From: JBCBJX01 sp038522735 | Lineage (GTDB): Bacteria; Pseudomonadota; Alphaproteobacteria; Caulobacterales; Parvularculaceae | NCBI GenBank assembly: GCA_038522735.1 | Contig: JBCBJX010000008.1 | Span: forward strand, 1 to 57,656 | Direction: 5' to 3' | DNA: 57,656 nt | In this document: one piece after another, positions 8,184 through 16,472 of the stretch | How positions within the stretch are numbered: the first letter of the stretch is position 1 | Layout of the letters: every line of letters starts with the position of its first letter | Notes under the pieces: generated by a model | The model's database searches: none | Told to the model about the DNA's origin: nothing | Seen by the model: the letters and a program-made list of their open reading frames with translations, nothing else | Position numbers and translations under genes: made by a program

Positions 8184-9689
8184 ATGATCCGCGCCCGCCT
8201 CGTCGCCGTGCTCGTCGCTTTTCTCGTGCTTCAGCCGTTCGCCGGACGCGCGGCGCCGTTCGCCGCCGTCGAACCCGCGTCCGCGCGTGTCTGCCCCATC
8301 GACGACGCGACAGGGCGGCCGGACTTCGACGCCGAGGGCTGTGAGGACGTCTACTGGCGGTCGATCGATCCCCAAGGCAGGGCCCTCTGGGTGCGCCTCG
8401 GCTTCGATCTCGGCGACGGCTTTTCAGCGCCGGAGGCGCCGCTCGGTCTGTTCGTGCTCGCCAAGGCCTCGAGCGCCGCGCAGCTGAACGGCCGGTCTCT
8501 CGGGCGCAACGGTCGGCCGTCCGCGGACCCGGCCGACGAGATCGCGGGTCGGATGGACCACGTCTACTTCATTCCGGAAAGCGCGCTGCGACCGGGTGAG
8601 AACGAGGTCGTTCTGAAGCTCTCCGCTCACCACGGCCTTCTGAAGCTCGGCTACCCGGTCCATTGGATCGCGATCGCGGAGTACGCCGACCCGGTCGACG
8701 CCGGTTTGCGGCGGTATTGGCCCTCGCTCCTTCCGCTCGGCGCCCTCTTGGCCGGCGCTTTGTATTTCGGGGCGATGGCTGCAAGGGGCGAGGATCGGAT
8801 CGGCTCGTTCCTCCTCGCTCTCCTGTCCCTTGCGGCGGCCGGCCAGCTCGCCGCGGAGGTCGCCCGCGGCGTCGTCCCCTATCCTTATCCGGCCCATGAC
8901 GTCCGGCTTCTGGCCATTCTCGGATTTTCCGCCGCGTTCGGAACGATGCTTGCGGCGCTCATCCTTCGTCGCTTCATGGCGCGTCGGTTGATTTGGGGTC
9001 TCGCCGCCATCGCTCTGCTCACGATGTCGCTTGTTCTCATCTCACCCGGTTTCGACGCGAAATCGACTAACGCCGCGCTCGCGCCGACCGTCGCCTCGAT
9101 CGGCGTCGTCGCCTGGGCGGCGCTGCGTCGCGCGCCGCGGGCGCTCTCCCATCTCGCCGGTCTCGGGCTCTTTCTCGCCCTGATCCTTTTCGCGCCCGGA
9201 CGGTTTCTCGACGCCCACGCCTTCTACGCCGCGTCCGGATTAATCCTCTTTCTGTTCGTCCAACAGGCCGGCGCTCTCGCCGACGAACGGACCCGGCGGC
9301 GCGGCGAGGAGGCGCGCGCCTTGCGGCTGGAGCAGGCGCTCGCCGAAGCCGAGGCGGCCGACAGCGCGCCGCGCATCGCGGTGAAGTCGACCGGCGGCGC
9401 CGAGTTCGTCGCGGTCGGCGACATCTGCTGGTGCAAGGCGGCGGGAGACTATGTGGAGCTTCGGCTCGCGGACGGGCGCACGCTCCTCCATTCCAGCGGA
9501 CTCTCAGCCATGGAGGACGAGCTCCCGCCGGGCTTCCTCCGGGTGCACCGCTCTTTTCTGGTCAATACGGCGCGGCTCAGATCCCTCAAGCGCGAGCCCA
9601 GCGGCGTCGGCGTTCTGACGATGGCGAACGGTGAGACGGTCCCGGTCAGCCGGCGCATCATGCCGAGCGTGCGCAGCGCGTTGACGTAA
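8184..9689 (+). CDS. Multi-pass membrane protein with C-terminal LytTR DNA-binding domain
   Basis: This 501-aa protein has an N-terminal signal sequence (MIRARLVAVLVAFLVLQPFA), then a roughly 180-residue extracytoplasmic domain. Next come about seven hydrophobic segments between residues 185 and 365, a short charged coiled-coil-like linker (ADERTRRRGEEARALRLEQA), and a LytTR domain over the last 110 residues (GDICWCKAAGDYVELRLADG, LRVHRSFLVN). The architecture resembles 7TMR-DISM receptors joined directly to a DNA-binding domain, so a periplasmic signal could be passed to DNA without a kinase. The start has GGAGG two bases upstream of the ATG spacer. The divergent hydrolase gene is the natural first candidate target. 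No ligand can be inferred. Confidence 0.88.
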   Translation: MIRARLVAVLVAFLVLQPFAGRAAPFAAVEPASARVCPIDDATGRPDFDAEGCEDVYWRSIDPQGRALWVRLGFDLGDGFSAPEAPLGLFVLAKASSAAQLNGRSLGRNGRPSADPADEIAGRMDHVYFIPESALRPGENEVVLKLSAHHGLLKLGYPVHWIAIAEYADPVDAGLRRYWPSLLPLGALLAGALYFGAMAARGEDRIGSFLLALLSLAAAGQLAAEVARGVVPYPYPAHDVRLLAILGFSAAFGTMLAALILRRFMARRLIWGLAAIALLTMSLVLISPGFDAKSTNAALAPTVASIGVVAWAALRRAPRALSHLAGLGLFLALILFAPGRFLDAHAFYAASGLILFLFVQQAGALADERTRRRGEEARALRLEQALAEAEAADSAPRIAVKSTGGAEFVAVGDICWCKAAGDYVELRLADGRTLLHSSGLSAMEDELPPGFLRVHRSFLVNTARLRSLKREPSGVGVLTMANGETVPVSRRIMPSVRSALT

Positions 9690-9696
9690 GAGCTGC

Positions 9697-11280
9697 TCAG
9701 GCCTCGCGGGCGAGCGCATCCTTCAGAAGCGCGACAGTCGGCTCGACGCCGTAGACGGCGATGAAGACGCCCATGCGGGGGCCCTGCGACTGTCCGAACA
9801 CCACTTCGTAGATGGCGGTGAACCAGTCGCGGAGATTCTCGAAGTTCTGCGACTTTCCGGCGGAGAAAACCTCCGTCTGCAGCGCGTCGGCGTCGGCGGT
9901 CTCTGGCTGCAGGGCCTCGAGGCGCGCGATGAGATCCTCCAGCGCCGCACGCTCCTGGCCCGTCGGCGTCCGGAACGTCAAGGTCGGCCGCACAAAGGCG
10001 TCGAAGTAGTTGAGCGCGTAGCCGATCAGCTCGTCGATTTTCGGGTGGGTCCCGGGGCTCGTCCCAGGGACGTACTTCTGGACGAAGCCCCAGATGACGG
10101 ACTTATCGTCCGTGCCCGCCGCCGAGACGAGGTTCATCAGCATGGCGAAGGTGATGTCGCCGGCCGGCGCCGGCGGCGTTCCCTCGTGAATGTGCCAGAC
10201 CGGGTTGTCGAGCGCCTTCTCGCCTTCCTGCTCCGGGTACTTTGCAAGATGCGCGAGGTACTCGTCCGCCGTTTTCGGAATGATGTCGAAATAGAGCTTC
10301 TTCGCTTTCTTGGGCGCCTGGAACATGTAAAGGGCGAGGCTCTCCGGCGAGGCGTAGGTCAGCCACTCGTCGATGGTGATGCCGTTGCCTTTGGTCTTGG
10401 AGATCTTCTTGCCCTCCTCGTCGAGGAAGAGCTGATAGTTGAAGCCCGCAGGCGGCGTGCCGCCGAGGGCCTTCACGATGCGGTTGGAGAGCCGCACGCT
10501 TTCGGTAAGGTCCTCGCCCGACATCTCATAATCGACGCCGAGGGCGTGCCAGCGGCCGGCCCAGTCGGCCTTCCACTGCATTTTTACGTTTCCGCCCTTT
10601 ACGGAGGTTTCGACTTTCGATCCGTCCTCGTCTTCGAAGACGATCATTCCGGAGGCGGCGTCGCGCTCCAGAAGCGGCACGTAAAGAACGCGACCCGAGG
10701 ACGGCGAGATCGGCAGGATCGGCGAATAGGTCGCCCGACGCTCCTCGCCAAGGGTCGGTAGGATGATCTCCAGAATGTCCTGATAGACCTCCAGCATGCG
10801 GACGAGCGTTGCGTCGAAGGCGCCGCTTTCATATTGCTCCGTTGCGGAGAAAAATTCGTAGTCGAAGCCGAACTGGTCGAGGAAGGCTCTGAGGCGCGCG
10901 TTCATATTGAGCGCGAAGCCCGCGTGTTCGCCATAGGGGTCCGGCACCCGGCTGAGCGGAACCTCCATGTATTTCTCAAGCGCCTCCGGGTTCGGCACGG
11001 TCGGCGGAACCTTCCGCATGCCGTCCATATCATCCGAAAACGAGATGAGGCGCGTCGGCCGACCGGTGAGAAGCTCAAAGGCCCGGCGAACCATGGTGGT
11101 GCGGGCGACTTCGCCGAAGGTGCCGATATGGGGAAGGCCCGACGGTCCGTAGCCGGTTTCGAAAACGATCGGCTGATCGGCGGGCGTCTTCTCCACGCGC
11201 TTGGCGAGCGCCTTCGCCTCCTGAAACGGCCAGGATTTCGCGTTGTCGGCGTCGGCGGCGGTGAAAGCGCGGGCGGTCAT
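9697..11280 (-). CDS. lysK: Lysine--tRNA ligase, class I
   Basis: This 527-aa enzyme charges tRNA-Lys with lysine using the class I (Rossmann) fold, the form found in most alphaproteobacteria and archaea rather than the class II LysS of E. coli. The HIGH-type motif is HIGT at residues 51-54 in GYGPSGLPHIGTFGE. The KMSKS-type loop is KISKTKGNG near residue 293. The length fits the bacterial class I family. The start is preceded by GGAG. It converges on the LytTR gene with only seven bases between stop codons and is probably a single-gene transcript, since the next gene upstream on this strand is 73 bases away and unrelated. Confidence 0.96.
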   Translation of the reverse strand: MTARAFTAADADNAKSWPFQEAKALAKRVEKTPADQPIVFETGYGPSGLPHIGTFGEVARTTMVRRAFELLTGRPTRLISFSDDMDGMRKVPPTVPNPEALEKYMEVPLSRVPDPYGEHAGFALNMNARLRAFLDQFGFDYEFFSATEQYESGAFDATLVRMLEVYQDILEIILPTLGEERRATYSPILPISPSSGRVLYVPLLERDAASGMIVFEDEDGSKVETSVKGGNVKMQWKADWAGRWHALGVDYEMSGEDLTESVRLSNRIVKALGGTPPAGFNYQLFLDEEGKKISKTKGNGITIDEWLTYASPESLALYMFQAPKKAKKLYFDIIPKTADEYLAHLAKYPEQEGEKALDNPVWHIHEGTPPAPAGDITFAMLMNLVSAAGTDDKSVIWGFVQKYVPGTSPGTHPKIDELIGYALNYFDAFVRPTLTFRTPTGQERAALEDLIARLEALQPETADADALQTEVFSAGKSQNFENLRDWFTAIYEVVFGQSQGPRMGVFIAVYGVEPTVALLKDALAREA

Positions 11281-11353
11281 CAGCGGGCTCCGGAGAAGGA
11301 GCCGCGGAAGCTAGGGAGGGGGCGCCCGCCGGTCAACGCGGCGGGCTAGCGGC

Positions 11354-11890
11354 TTAAGCGCCTCGCCGGGCTGGCAGGAAACGTTCGTTCTTCAGAAGGA
11401 AGGCCGAGACGAGCGTGACGATCAGCCCGACGGGAAAAATCTCCATGAACGTCACCGGCACGCGGAAGAGCGGGTTCGCGTAGCGCGCCTCCATCGTCGC
11501 CATCTCGGCGGCGAACTCTTCGATCTTGGCATCGGGAACGCCGGCCTCGCGCTTCGCCTCGATCAGGCCCGCCGCGTACTCGCCGATGAAGGCGTGGTCG
11601 GTGACGGCGAGGTAGAGTTCCCACAGCACGGTGTAGGCGAGCCCGGCGACGGCGGAGATGGCGATCCCGACGAGGAAGCCCGTCCTGAAGCTGATGACGC
11701 CGCCGAGGGCGCCGTCCCGGTGGGTCTTGATCCCGATGAAGACGAGGGACAGGGCGGCGAGCATGACGAGGTAGCCGAAGGCGTGGCCGCCGGCGAATTC
11801 GCCGCCTTCGCCGAAAGTCGTCGAGGCGATGATGAGCAGGATGGGAACAGCGCCGGCGGGCAGTCCGTAGGCGAGAGCGAGGCGGTGCAT
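11354..11890 (-). CDS. DUF4199 domain-containing membrane protein
   Basis: This 178-aa protein has four hydrophobic segments (about residues 8-27, 35-55, 68-95 and 145-165) with a charged, probably extracytoplasmic loop between the third and fourth (YAAGLIEAKREAGVPDAKIEE). The pattern fits DUF4199, a family of small membrane proteins of unknown function. The start MHRLALAYGLPAG was chosen because a GGAGAC site lies just upstream and the longer reading has no hydrophobic start. It lies 108 bases downstream of a membrane-tethered LuxR-type regulator on the same strand. I infer that the two form one transcription unit. Confidence 0.75.
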   Translation of the reverse strand: MHRLALAYGLPAGAVPILLIIASTTFGEGGEFAGGHAFGYLVMLAALSLVFIGIKTHRDGALGGVISFRTGFLVGIAISAVAGLAYTVLWELYLAVTDHAFIGEYAAGLIEAKREAGVPDAKIEEFAAEMATMEARYANPLFRVPVTFMEIFPVGLIVTLVSAFLLKNERFLPARRGA

Positions 11891-11998
11891 GGGCGTCTCC
11901 TTTCTGGCGGTTTGGCGCCTTCGACGCTGACCGCCGCCGTTCCCGTACGCCATCGCCCGAAAGGGTGAGTTGGCGAGAATCCGCTGTTCCGGCGAGCC

Positions 11999-12436
11999 TC
12001 AGGCGATCATTCCGAGCCGCCGGGCCTTATCGACCGCCTCCGTGCGCCGGCGCACCTCCAGCTTCTGGTAGAGGTTCGAGACATGGGTTTTCACGGTGTG
12101 CGGGGAGACGGCGAGGTCGCGGGCGATCTCCTTGTTGGACCCGCCAGCCGCCACCTTCTCCAGGATCTCGATCTCCCGGGTGCTGATCCTGAGTTCGCGG
12201 ATCGCCGCGTCGTTGCGGGCGAACGCGCCCGTCGGCGCCGGTCCGGCCAGCCGCCGGCCGGCGTAGACGCCGAGGGCGGCGAAACCGATCGCGACGAGCG
12301 CGATGTACCCTTCCGCAGGCAATGTCTTCAGCACGAACCGGTATTCGAGCTGCTCTAGAAGAAAGGCCGCCGCAGCGAGGACGATCGCCGACAGCGCCAC
12401 GGTGCGGGTCATCGCCGACGCCCCCTGTTCCATCAT
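11999..12436 (-). CDS. Membrane-tethered LuxR-type helix-turn-helix regulator
   Basis: The protein is about 145 aa. Two hydrophobic helices come first (roughly residues 10-28 and 40-58), then a short linker, and a GerE/LuxR-type HTH over the last 65 residues (ISTREIEILEKVAAGGSNKE, VSPHTVKTHVSNLYQKL). There is no receiver or sensor domain, so it is a DNA-binding domain anchored to the inner membrane. Start choice is uncertain: two consecutive ATGs at 12436/12433 or an ATG at 12412 preceded by a G-rich stretch. The divergent TerB-like gene begins 115 bases away, and DUF4199 follows downstream. A signal could reach it through the membrane helices or the DUF4199 partner, which is inference. Confidence 0.8.
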   Translation of the reverse strand: MMEQGASAMTRTVALSAIVLAAAAFLLEQLEYRFVLKTLPAEGYIALVAIGFAALGVYAGRRLAGPAPTGAFARNDAAIRELRISTREIEILEKVAAGGSNKEIARDLAVSPHTVKTHVSNLYQKLEVRRRTEAVDKARRLGMIA

Positions 12437-12551
12437 TCTCGAACGGTATCGGCCCGGCCTCTCTGCGGCAATTGGAGCGGCGGCCGGAGCCCCGCCTTGT
12501 CGCCTTTCGCGGTCGCCGCTACTCCTCACGCCCGTAATGGGAGACCGATCG

Positions 12552-12986
12552 ATGTCCGCGACAGGCGTTACGCTCACCCCGCAGGACGCCGTCATCTATC
12601 TGATGGTGATGGCGGCCGCCGCCGACGGGCGCATCCAGAATTCCGAGCTGCGCACCATCGGCCGCGTGGTCCGCTCCTTCCCGCTCTTCAGCGACCGCGA
12701 CGAACAGCATCTCGTCGAGACGGCTGAAGCCTGCGGCGAACTCATGTCCGGGGCGAACGGCCTGCACGCCGTTCTCGACGCGGCGAAAGCGGCGATCCCG
12801 GCGCATCTCGCCGAAACGGCCTACGCCGGCGCCGTCGACGTGGTCACCGCCGACGAGACCCTCGACCCGACCGAGATCCGCATTCTGACGCTGATCCGCG
12901 AAGCGTTGGGCGTTTCCGACGCCGGCGCCGAGGCGATCGAGCATGCAGCCCGCGCCCGCCACATGACCCTCGATCGCCCGAATTAA
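12552..12986 (+). CDS. TerB-like (tellurite resistance-type) protein
   Basis: This 144-aa all-helical protein carries the TerB/DjlA-type signature. VIYLMVMAAAADGRIQNSEL near residues 14-33 and the second half VDVVTADETLDPTEIRILTL each contain acidic residues where TerB binds metal. TerB domains act as acidic scaffold modules in stress-response complexes; a stand-alone copy does not by itself imply tellurite resistance. GGGAGA lies seven bases before the chosen ATG; another in-frame ATG at 12537 would overlap that site. The next gene, a RimB-RimK fusion, starts only eight bases after the stop, so the two are almost certainly co-transcribed and co-translated. Confidence 0.8.
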   Translation: MSATGVTLTPQDAVIYLMVMAAAADGRIQNSELRTIGRVVRSFPLFSDRDEQHLVETAEACGELMSGANGLHAVLDAAKAAIPAHLAETAYAGAVDVVTADETLDPTEIRILTLIREALGVSDAGAEAIEHAARARHMTLDRPN

Positions 12987-12994
12987 TCGACCGC

Positions 12995-14410
12995 ATGACC
13001 GACGAGACCGCCGCCCTCGAATTCGGATGGGAGGAATGGGTGAGCCTTCCGGGGCTCGGCCTTCCCGCCCTAAAGGCGAAGACCGACACCGGCGCGCGCA
13101 CTTCAGCGCTCCACGCCTTCGCCATCGAACCCTTCGGCTCCGTCTCTCGCCCGAAAGTGCGCTTCGGCGTTCAGCCGATCCCGGACCGCCCGGAGATCGA
13201 AGTTTTCTGCTCCGCCGACCTAGTGGACCGGCGCGAGGTGACGAGCTCCAACGGCGAGGCGGAGCTTCGCTACGTCGTCAGGACGCCTGTCTCCGTCTCC
13301 GGACGGTCCTGGGACATCGAGATGACGCTGACTGATCGCGGCTCGATGTCGTACCGCATGCTGATCGGCCGGACCGCCCTCGCCGACAACGCGGTCGTCA
13401 AGCCGGAGGCCTCTTTCCTGCAGCCCCGACTTGATTACTCCGTTTACGATGAGCTCTCCAAAGTCCCGCCGAAGAAGCGCGCCCTGCGGGTTGCGATCCT
13501 CACCCGCGAGCCCGACAACTATTCAAGCCGCAGACTGATCGAGGCGGGGGAGGCGCGCGACCACGTGGTCGAACCGATCGACACCCTGCGCTGCTATATG
13601 AACATCAACGCCCACGCGCCCGAGGTGCATTATGACGGTCGGGCGCTGCCGCGGTATGACGCGATCATCCCGCGCATCGGAGCCGGCATCACCTCTTACG
13701 GGCTTGCGGTCGTGCGGCAGTTCGAGACGCTGGGCGCGCATTGCCTGAACTCGTCGACCGGGATCGGCGCGAGCCGCGACAAGCTCTTCGCCCACCAGTT
13801 ATTGGCGCGCTACTCAATCCGTATGCCGACGACGGCGTTCGCCTCGTCCCCGAAGGATTCCGCAAACCTCATCAATCTCGTCGGGTCCGCGCCGATCATC
13901 GTGAAGCTGCTCGAAAGCTCGCAGGGCAAGGGCGTCGTTCTCGCGGAGAACGCCAAGGCCGCCCAGTCGGTCGTCTCCGCCTTTCGCAATCTGAAGGCGG
14001 ACTTTCTCGTCCAGGAGTTCGTGAAAGAGGCCGCGGGCGAGGACATCCGCATCATCGTCATCGGCGGCAAGTTCGCCGCCGCCATGCGGCGCACGGCGGG
14101 CGAGGGCGATTTCCGCGCCAACCTCCATCAGGGCGGCGCTGCGACGACGGTCAAGACGACGAAAGAAGAGCGCGACACGGCCGTGCGGGCCGCCCGTGCT
14201 CTCGGCCTCGGGTTCGCGGGTGTCGACCTCCTTCGGTCTGAAAGCGGGCCGAAGGTGCTCGAGGTGAACTCGTCTCCAGGGCTCGAGGGCGTCGAGAAGG
14301 TGTCGGACAAGGACATCGCCGGGCTCGTCTTCGACCATCTGGAGCGGCGCGTGCGCCCACTGGTCCGCCGGTCGAGGCGCGCGCCTTCGCCGAAAACTGC
14401 GTCGGCCTGA
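12995..14410 (+). CDS. rimK: RimB-like protease domain fused to RimK-type ATP-grasp glutamate ligase
   Basis: This 471-aa protein has two parts. Residues 1-150 are a retropepsin-like RimB domain with the catalytic aspartate in KAKTDTGARTSALHA (D31) and the partner strand MLIGRTAL near 122-129. Residues 165-455 are a RimK ATP-grasp ligase: SSTGIGASRDK, IVKLLESSQGKGV (lysine and glycine loop), DFRANLHQGG and the metal-binding end VLEVNSSPGLEG. In Pseudomonas RimK adds glutamates to ribosomal protein S6, and RimB, a separate protein, counteracts or tunes it. Here both activities are in one chain, giving a writer and eraser in fixed ratio. The target (S6 or another protein) is not shown by the sequence. 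It follows the TerB-like gene with an 8-base gap. Confidence 0.87.
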   Translation: MTDETAALEFGWEEWVSLPGLGLPALKAKTDTGARTSALHAFAIEPFGSVSRPKVRFGVQPIPDRPEIEVFCSADLVDRREVTSSNGEAELRYVVRTPVSVSGRSWDIEMTLTDRGSMSYRMLIGRTALADNAVVKPEASFLQPRLDYSVYDELSKVPPKKRALRVAILTREPDNYSSRRLIEAGEARDHVVEPIDTLRCYMNINAHAPEVHYDGRALPRYDAIIPRIGAGITSYGLAVVRQFETLGAHCLNSSTGIGASRDKLFAHQLLARYSIRMPTTAFASSPKDSANLINLVGSAPIIVKLLESSQGKGVVLAENAKAAQSVVSAFRNLKADFLVQEFVKEAAGEDIRIIVIGGKFAAAMRRTAGEGDFRANLHQGGAATTVKTTKEERDTAVRAARALGLGFAGVDLLRSESGPKVLEVNSSPGLEGVEKVSDKDIAGLVFDHLERRVRPLVRRSRRAPSPKTASA

Positions 14411-14472
14411 CGGAATTCTCCAAATTCGCCAGGGCTCGTCGCCGCGCCGCACAATCGGTACACTTCAAGGAC

Positions 14473-15231
14473 ATGCGCTCGTTCCTCATCGCTCTCTGTC
14501 TCGTCTTGGCCTCCGGCCCTGCATTCGCGGCCGATGCGGCGTCCAGGGATGCGGAGCGTCTTTTCGCCGACGGGCGCTATGAAGCGGCGGCGACCCGCTG
14601 CGGGCCCGCCGACGTCGCGGACTGTTGGGCGACGGCGGCCCGGGCGGTGCTCGCCGCCAGCTATTTCTCCCGGGACTCCAAAGAACGCCTCGCGGCGGCG
14701 AAGCGTGCGGAAAACCTCGCCCGTGAAGCGCTGGCGCGGGATGACCAGCATGTCGAAGGCCATATCGAACTCGGCCTCGCCCTCGGTCGGCGAGGCGCGG
14801 AGATTTCCGCCATCAAAGCGCACGTCCTGAGACTCGCCCCGCGCGCCCGCAAGAATATCGAGCGCGCTCTCGAACTTGATCCTGAAAGCGCGTGGGCCCT
14901 CGCGGTCCTCGGCGGTTGGCATCTAGAAGTCATCCGTCGCGGCGGCGGCGGGGTTTACCGCGCCACGATCGAGGGGGGCGTCGCCGCCTTCGAGAAGGCC
15001 ATGCGTCTGGAGCCGGAGAACCCCGCCATCGCCTATCAGTTCGGCCTCATGCTGACCGCTTTGGACGACCCCGCTCTCGACGTGAAGGCGCGCTCGGCGT
15101 TCGAGGCGGCGCTCCAGGGCGCGGCCCGGACGGCGTTCGAGCAGGCGCTGCAGGACGACGCCATGAAGGCCGCCGCCGCCCTTGACGCTGCGCCAGATCT
15201 ACGCGCCGAGATCCTCGCCGCCCGCCTCTAG
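14473..15231 (+). CDS. Secreted TPR-like protein of unknown function
   Basis: This 252-aa protein begins with a clear signal peptide (MRSFLIALCLVLASGPAFAA, cleavage likely after AFA). The rest is alanine-rich and helical with TPR-like units: a helix pair near residues 28-75, ARKNIERALELDPESAWALA near 117-136 and AAFEKAMRLEPENPAIAYQF near 170-189. Two cysteines (in CGPADVADC, about residues 43-51) may form a disulfide. TPR proteins usually act as adaptors. It lies 62 bases after the RimB-RimK gene and 44 bases before pyrD on the same strand, with no sign of a shared pathway. Confidence 0.72.
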   Translation: MRSFLIALCLVLASGPAFAADAASRDAERLFADGRYEAAATRCGPADVADCWATAARAVLAASYFSRDSKERLAAAKRAENLAREALARDDQHVEGHIELGLALGRRGAEISAIKAHVLRLAPRARKNIERALELDPESAWALAVLGGWHLEVIRRGGGGVYRATIEGGVAAFEKAMRLEPENPAIAYQFGLMLTALDDPALDVKARSAFEAALQGAARTAFEQALQDDAMKAAAALDAAPDLRAEILAARL

Positions 15232-15275
15232 CGGTCTGTTGGACCCGCCGGGCGGCGCGGGATATCCGATCGGGA

Positions 15276-16373
15276 ATGAGCAACACGCACCACCCGCGCC
15301 GATCGCTGCTGCGCCAGGGTCTCGACGCCGCCGGCCTCGCGGCTCTCAAGCTCCTCGACCCGGAGACGGCTCACGGCGCGACGATCCGCCTTCTGAAGGC
15401 CGGCCTCGCACCCAAGGGGTCGGGCGTTTTCGATCCGGTGCTGGAAACGCGTCTCTGCGGCATGCCCCTCGACAATCCGCTGGGGCTCGCGGCGGGCTTC
15501 GACAAGCACGCAGAGGCGGTGGATCCCTGCCTCGATCTCGGCTTCGGCTTTGTCGAGATCGGGGCCGTCACGCCGAAGCCGCAGCCCGGCAACCCGAAGC
15601 CGCGGGTTTTTCGTCTCCCTGCGGATCGGGCGGTGATCAACCGCTACGGCTTCAACTCCGAAGGCCTCGACATCGTCCGGGCGCGGCTCGCAGCGCGGCG
15701 CGAGCGGGGCGGGGTCGTCGGCGTCAATCTCGGCGCGAATAAAGAAAGCGCCGACCGGACCGCCGACTTCGTCGCAGGGCTCGACGGTCTCTATGACGTC
15801 GCCGACTTCTTCACCGTCAACGTTTCTTCGCCGAACACGCCGGGCCTGCGCGACATGCAAGGGGCCGACGCCCTGAAGGCGCTCCTCCAATCCGTCGTCG
15901 CAGAACGTGATCGCCGCGCGGCCGTCGGTCCGCGGCGACCGGTTCTGGTGAAGATCGCTCCCGATCTGACCGACGAAGACGCGAGCGACATCGCGTCGGT
16001 CGTCGGTGCAGTGAAGATCGACGGCGTCGTGGTCTCCAACACGACCGTCTCGCGGCCGGAGGGACTCACGGGACCGCATGCGGAGGAAACAGGCGGCCTC
16101 TCCGGCGCACCGCTCTTTGAGATGTCGACGCGCGTTCTCGCCGACATGCGCCGGGCCTTGCCGGATGCGATCGATCTCATCGGCGTCGGCGGCGTGTCGT
16201 CGGCGGCGGATGCGTACCAGAAGGTTCTGAACGGGGCCGCCGCGGTCCAGCTTTACACGGCGCTCATTTACGAGGGGCCGGGACTTGTCGGCCGCATCGT
16301 CTCGGAACTCCCGCAACTCCTCTGGCGCGACGGTCATGCGAGCGTCCGCGACGCCGTCGGCGCCGCCCTCTAA
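15276..16373 (+). CDS. pyrD: Dihydroorotate dehydrogenase (quinone), class 2
   Basis: This 365-aa flavoenzyme oxidises dihydroorotate to orotate in pyrimidine synthesis and passes electrons to quinones. The N-terminal helical extension (about 40 residues) that docks on the membrane marks class 2. Core motifs are NPLGLAAGFDKHAEAVDP, NRYGFNSEGLD, the catalytic-serine loop VNVSSPNTPGLRDMQG, IKIAPD-type VLVKIAPDLTDED and the FMN-phosphate site IGVGGVSSAADAY with QLYTALIYEGPGL. The length matches the family. The start ATG gives the expected amphipathic N-terminus. It is not clustered with other pyr genes. Confidence 0.96.
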   Translation: MSNTHHPRRSLLRQGLDAAGLAALKLLDPETAHGATIRLLKAGLAPKGSGVFDPVLETRLCGMPLDNPLGLAAGFDKHAEAVDPCLDLGFGFVEIGAVTPKPQPGNPKPRVFRLPADRAVINRYGFNSEGLDIVRARLAARRERGGVVGVNLGANKESADRTADFVAGLDGLYDVADFFTVNVSSPNTPGLRDMQGADALKALLQSVVAERDRRAAVGPRRPVLVKIAPDLTDEDASDIASVVGAVKIDGVVVSNTTVSRPEGLTGPHAEETGGLSGAPLFEMSTRVLADMRRALPDAIDLIGVGGVSSAADAYQKVLNGAAAVQLYTALIYEGPGLVGRIVSELPQLLWRDGHASVRDAVGAAL

Positions 16374-16472
16374 CGGCGCAGGGGTCATGGAACCTTCGCG
16401 ACCCCGCCACATTTCGGTTGATCTTTCCGCCCACCGTCGGAAAATTCCATTGGTGGGAGGAGATATATCGCC

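Noticed and set aside
12552..12986. Tellurite resistance operon suggested by the TerB-like gene
   Set aside because: No terA, terC, terD, terE or terZ neighbours are present; a single TerB domain does not define that system.
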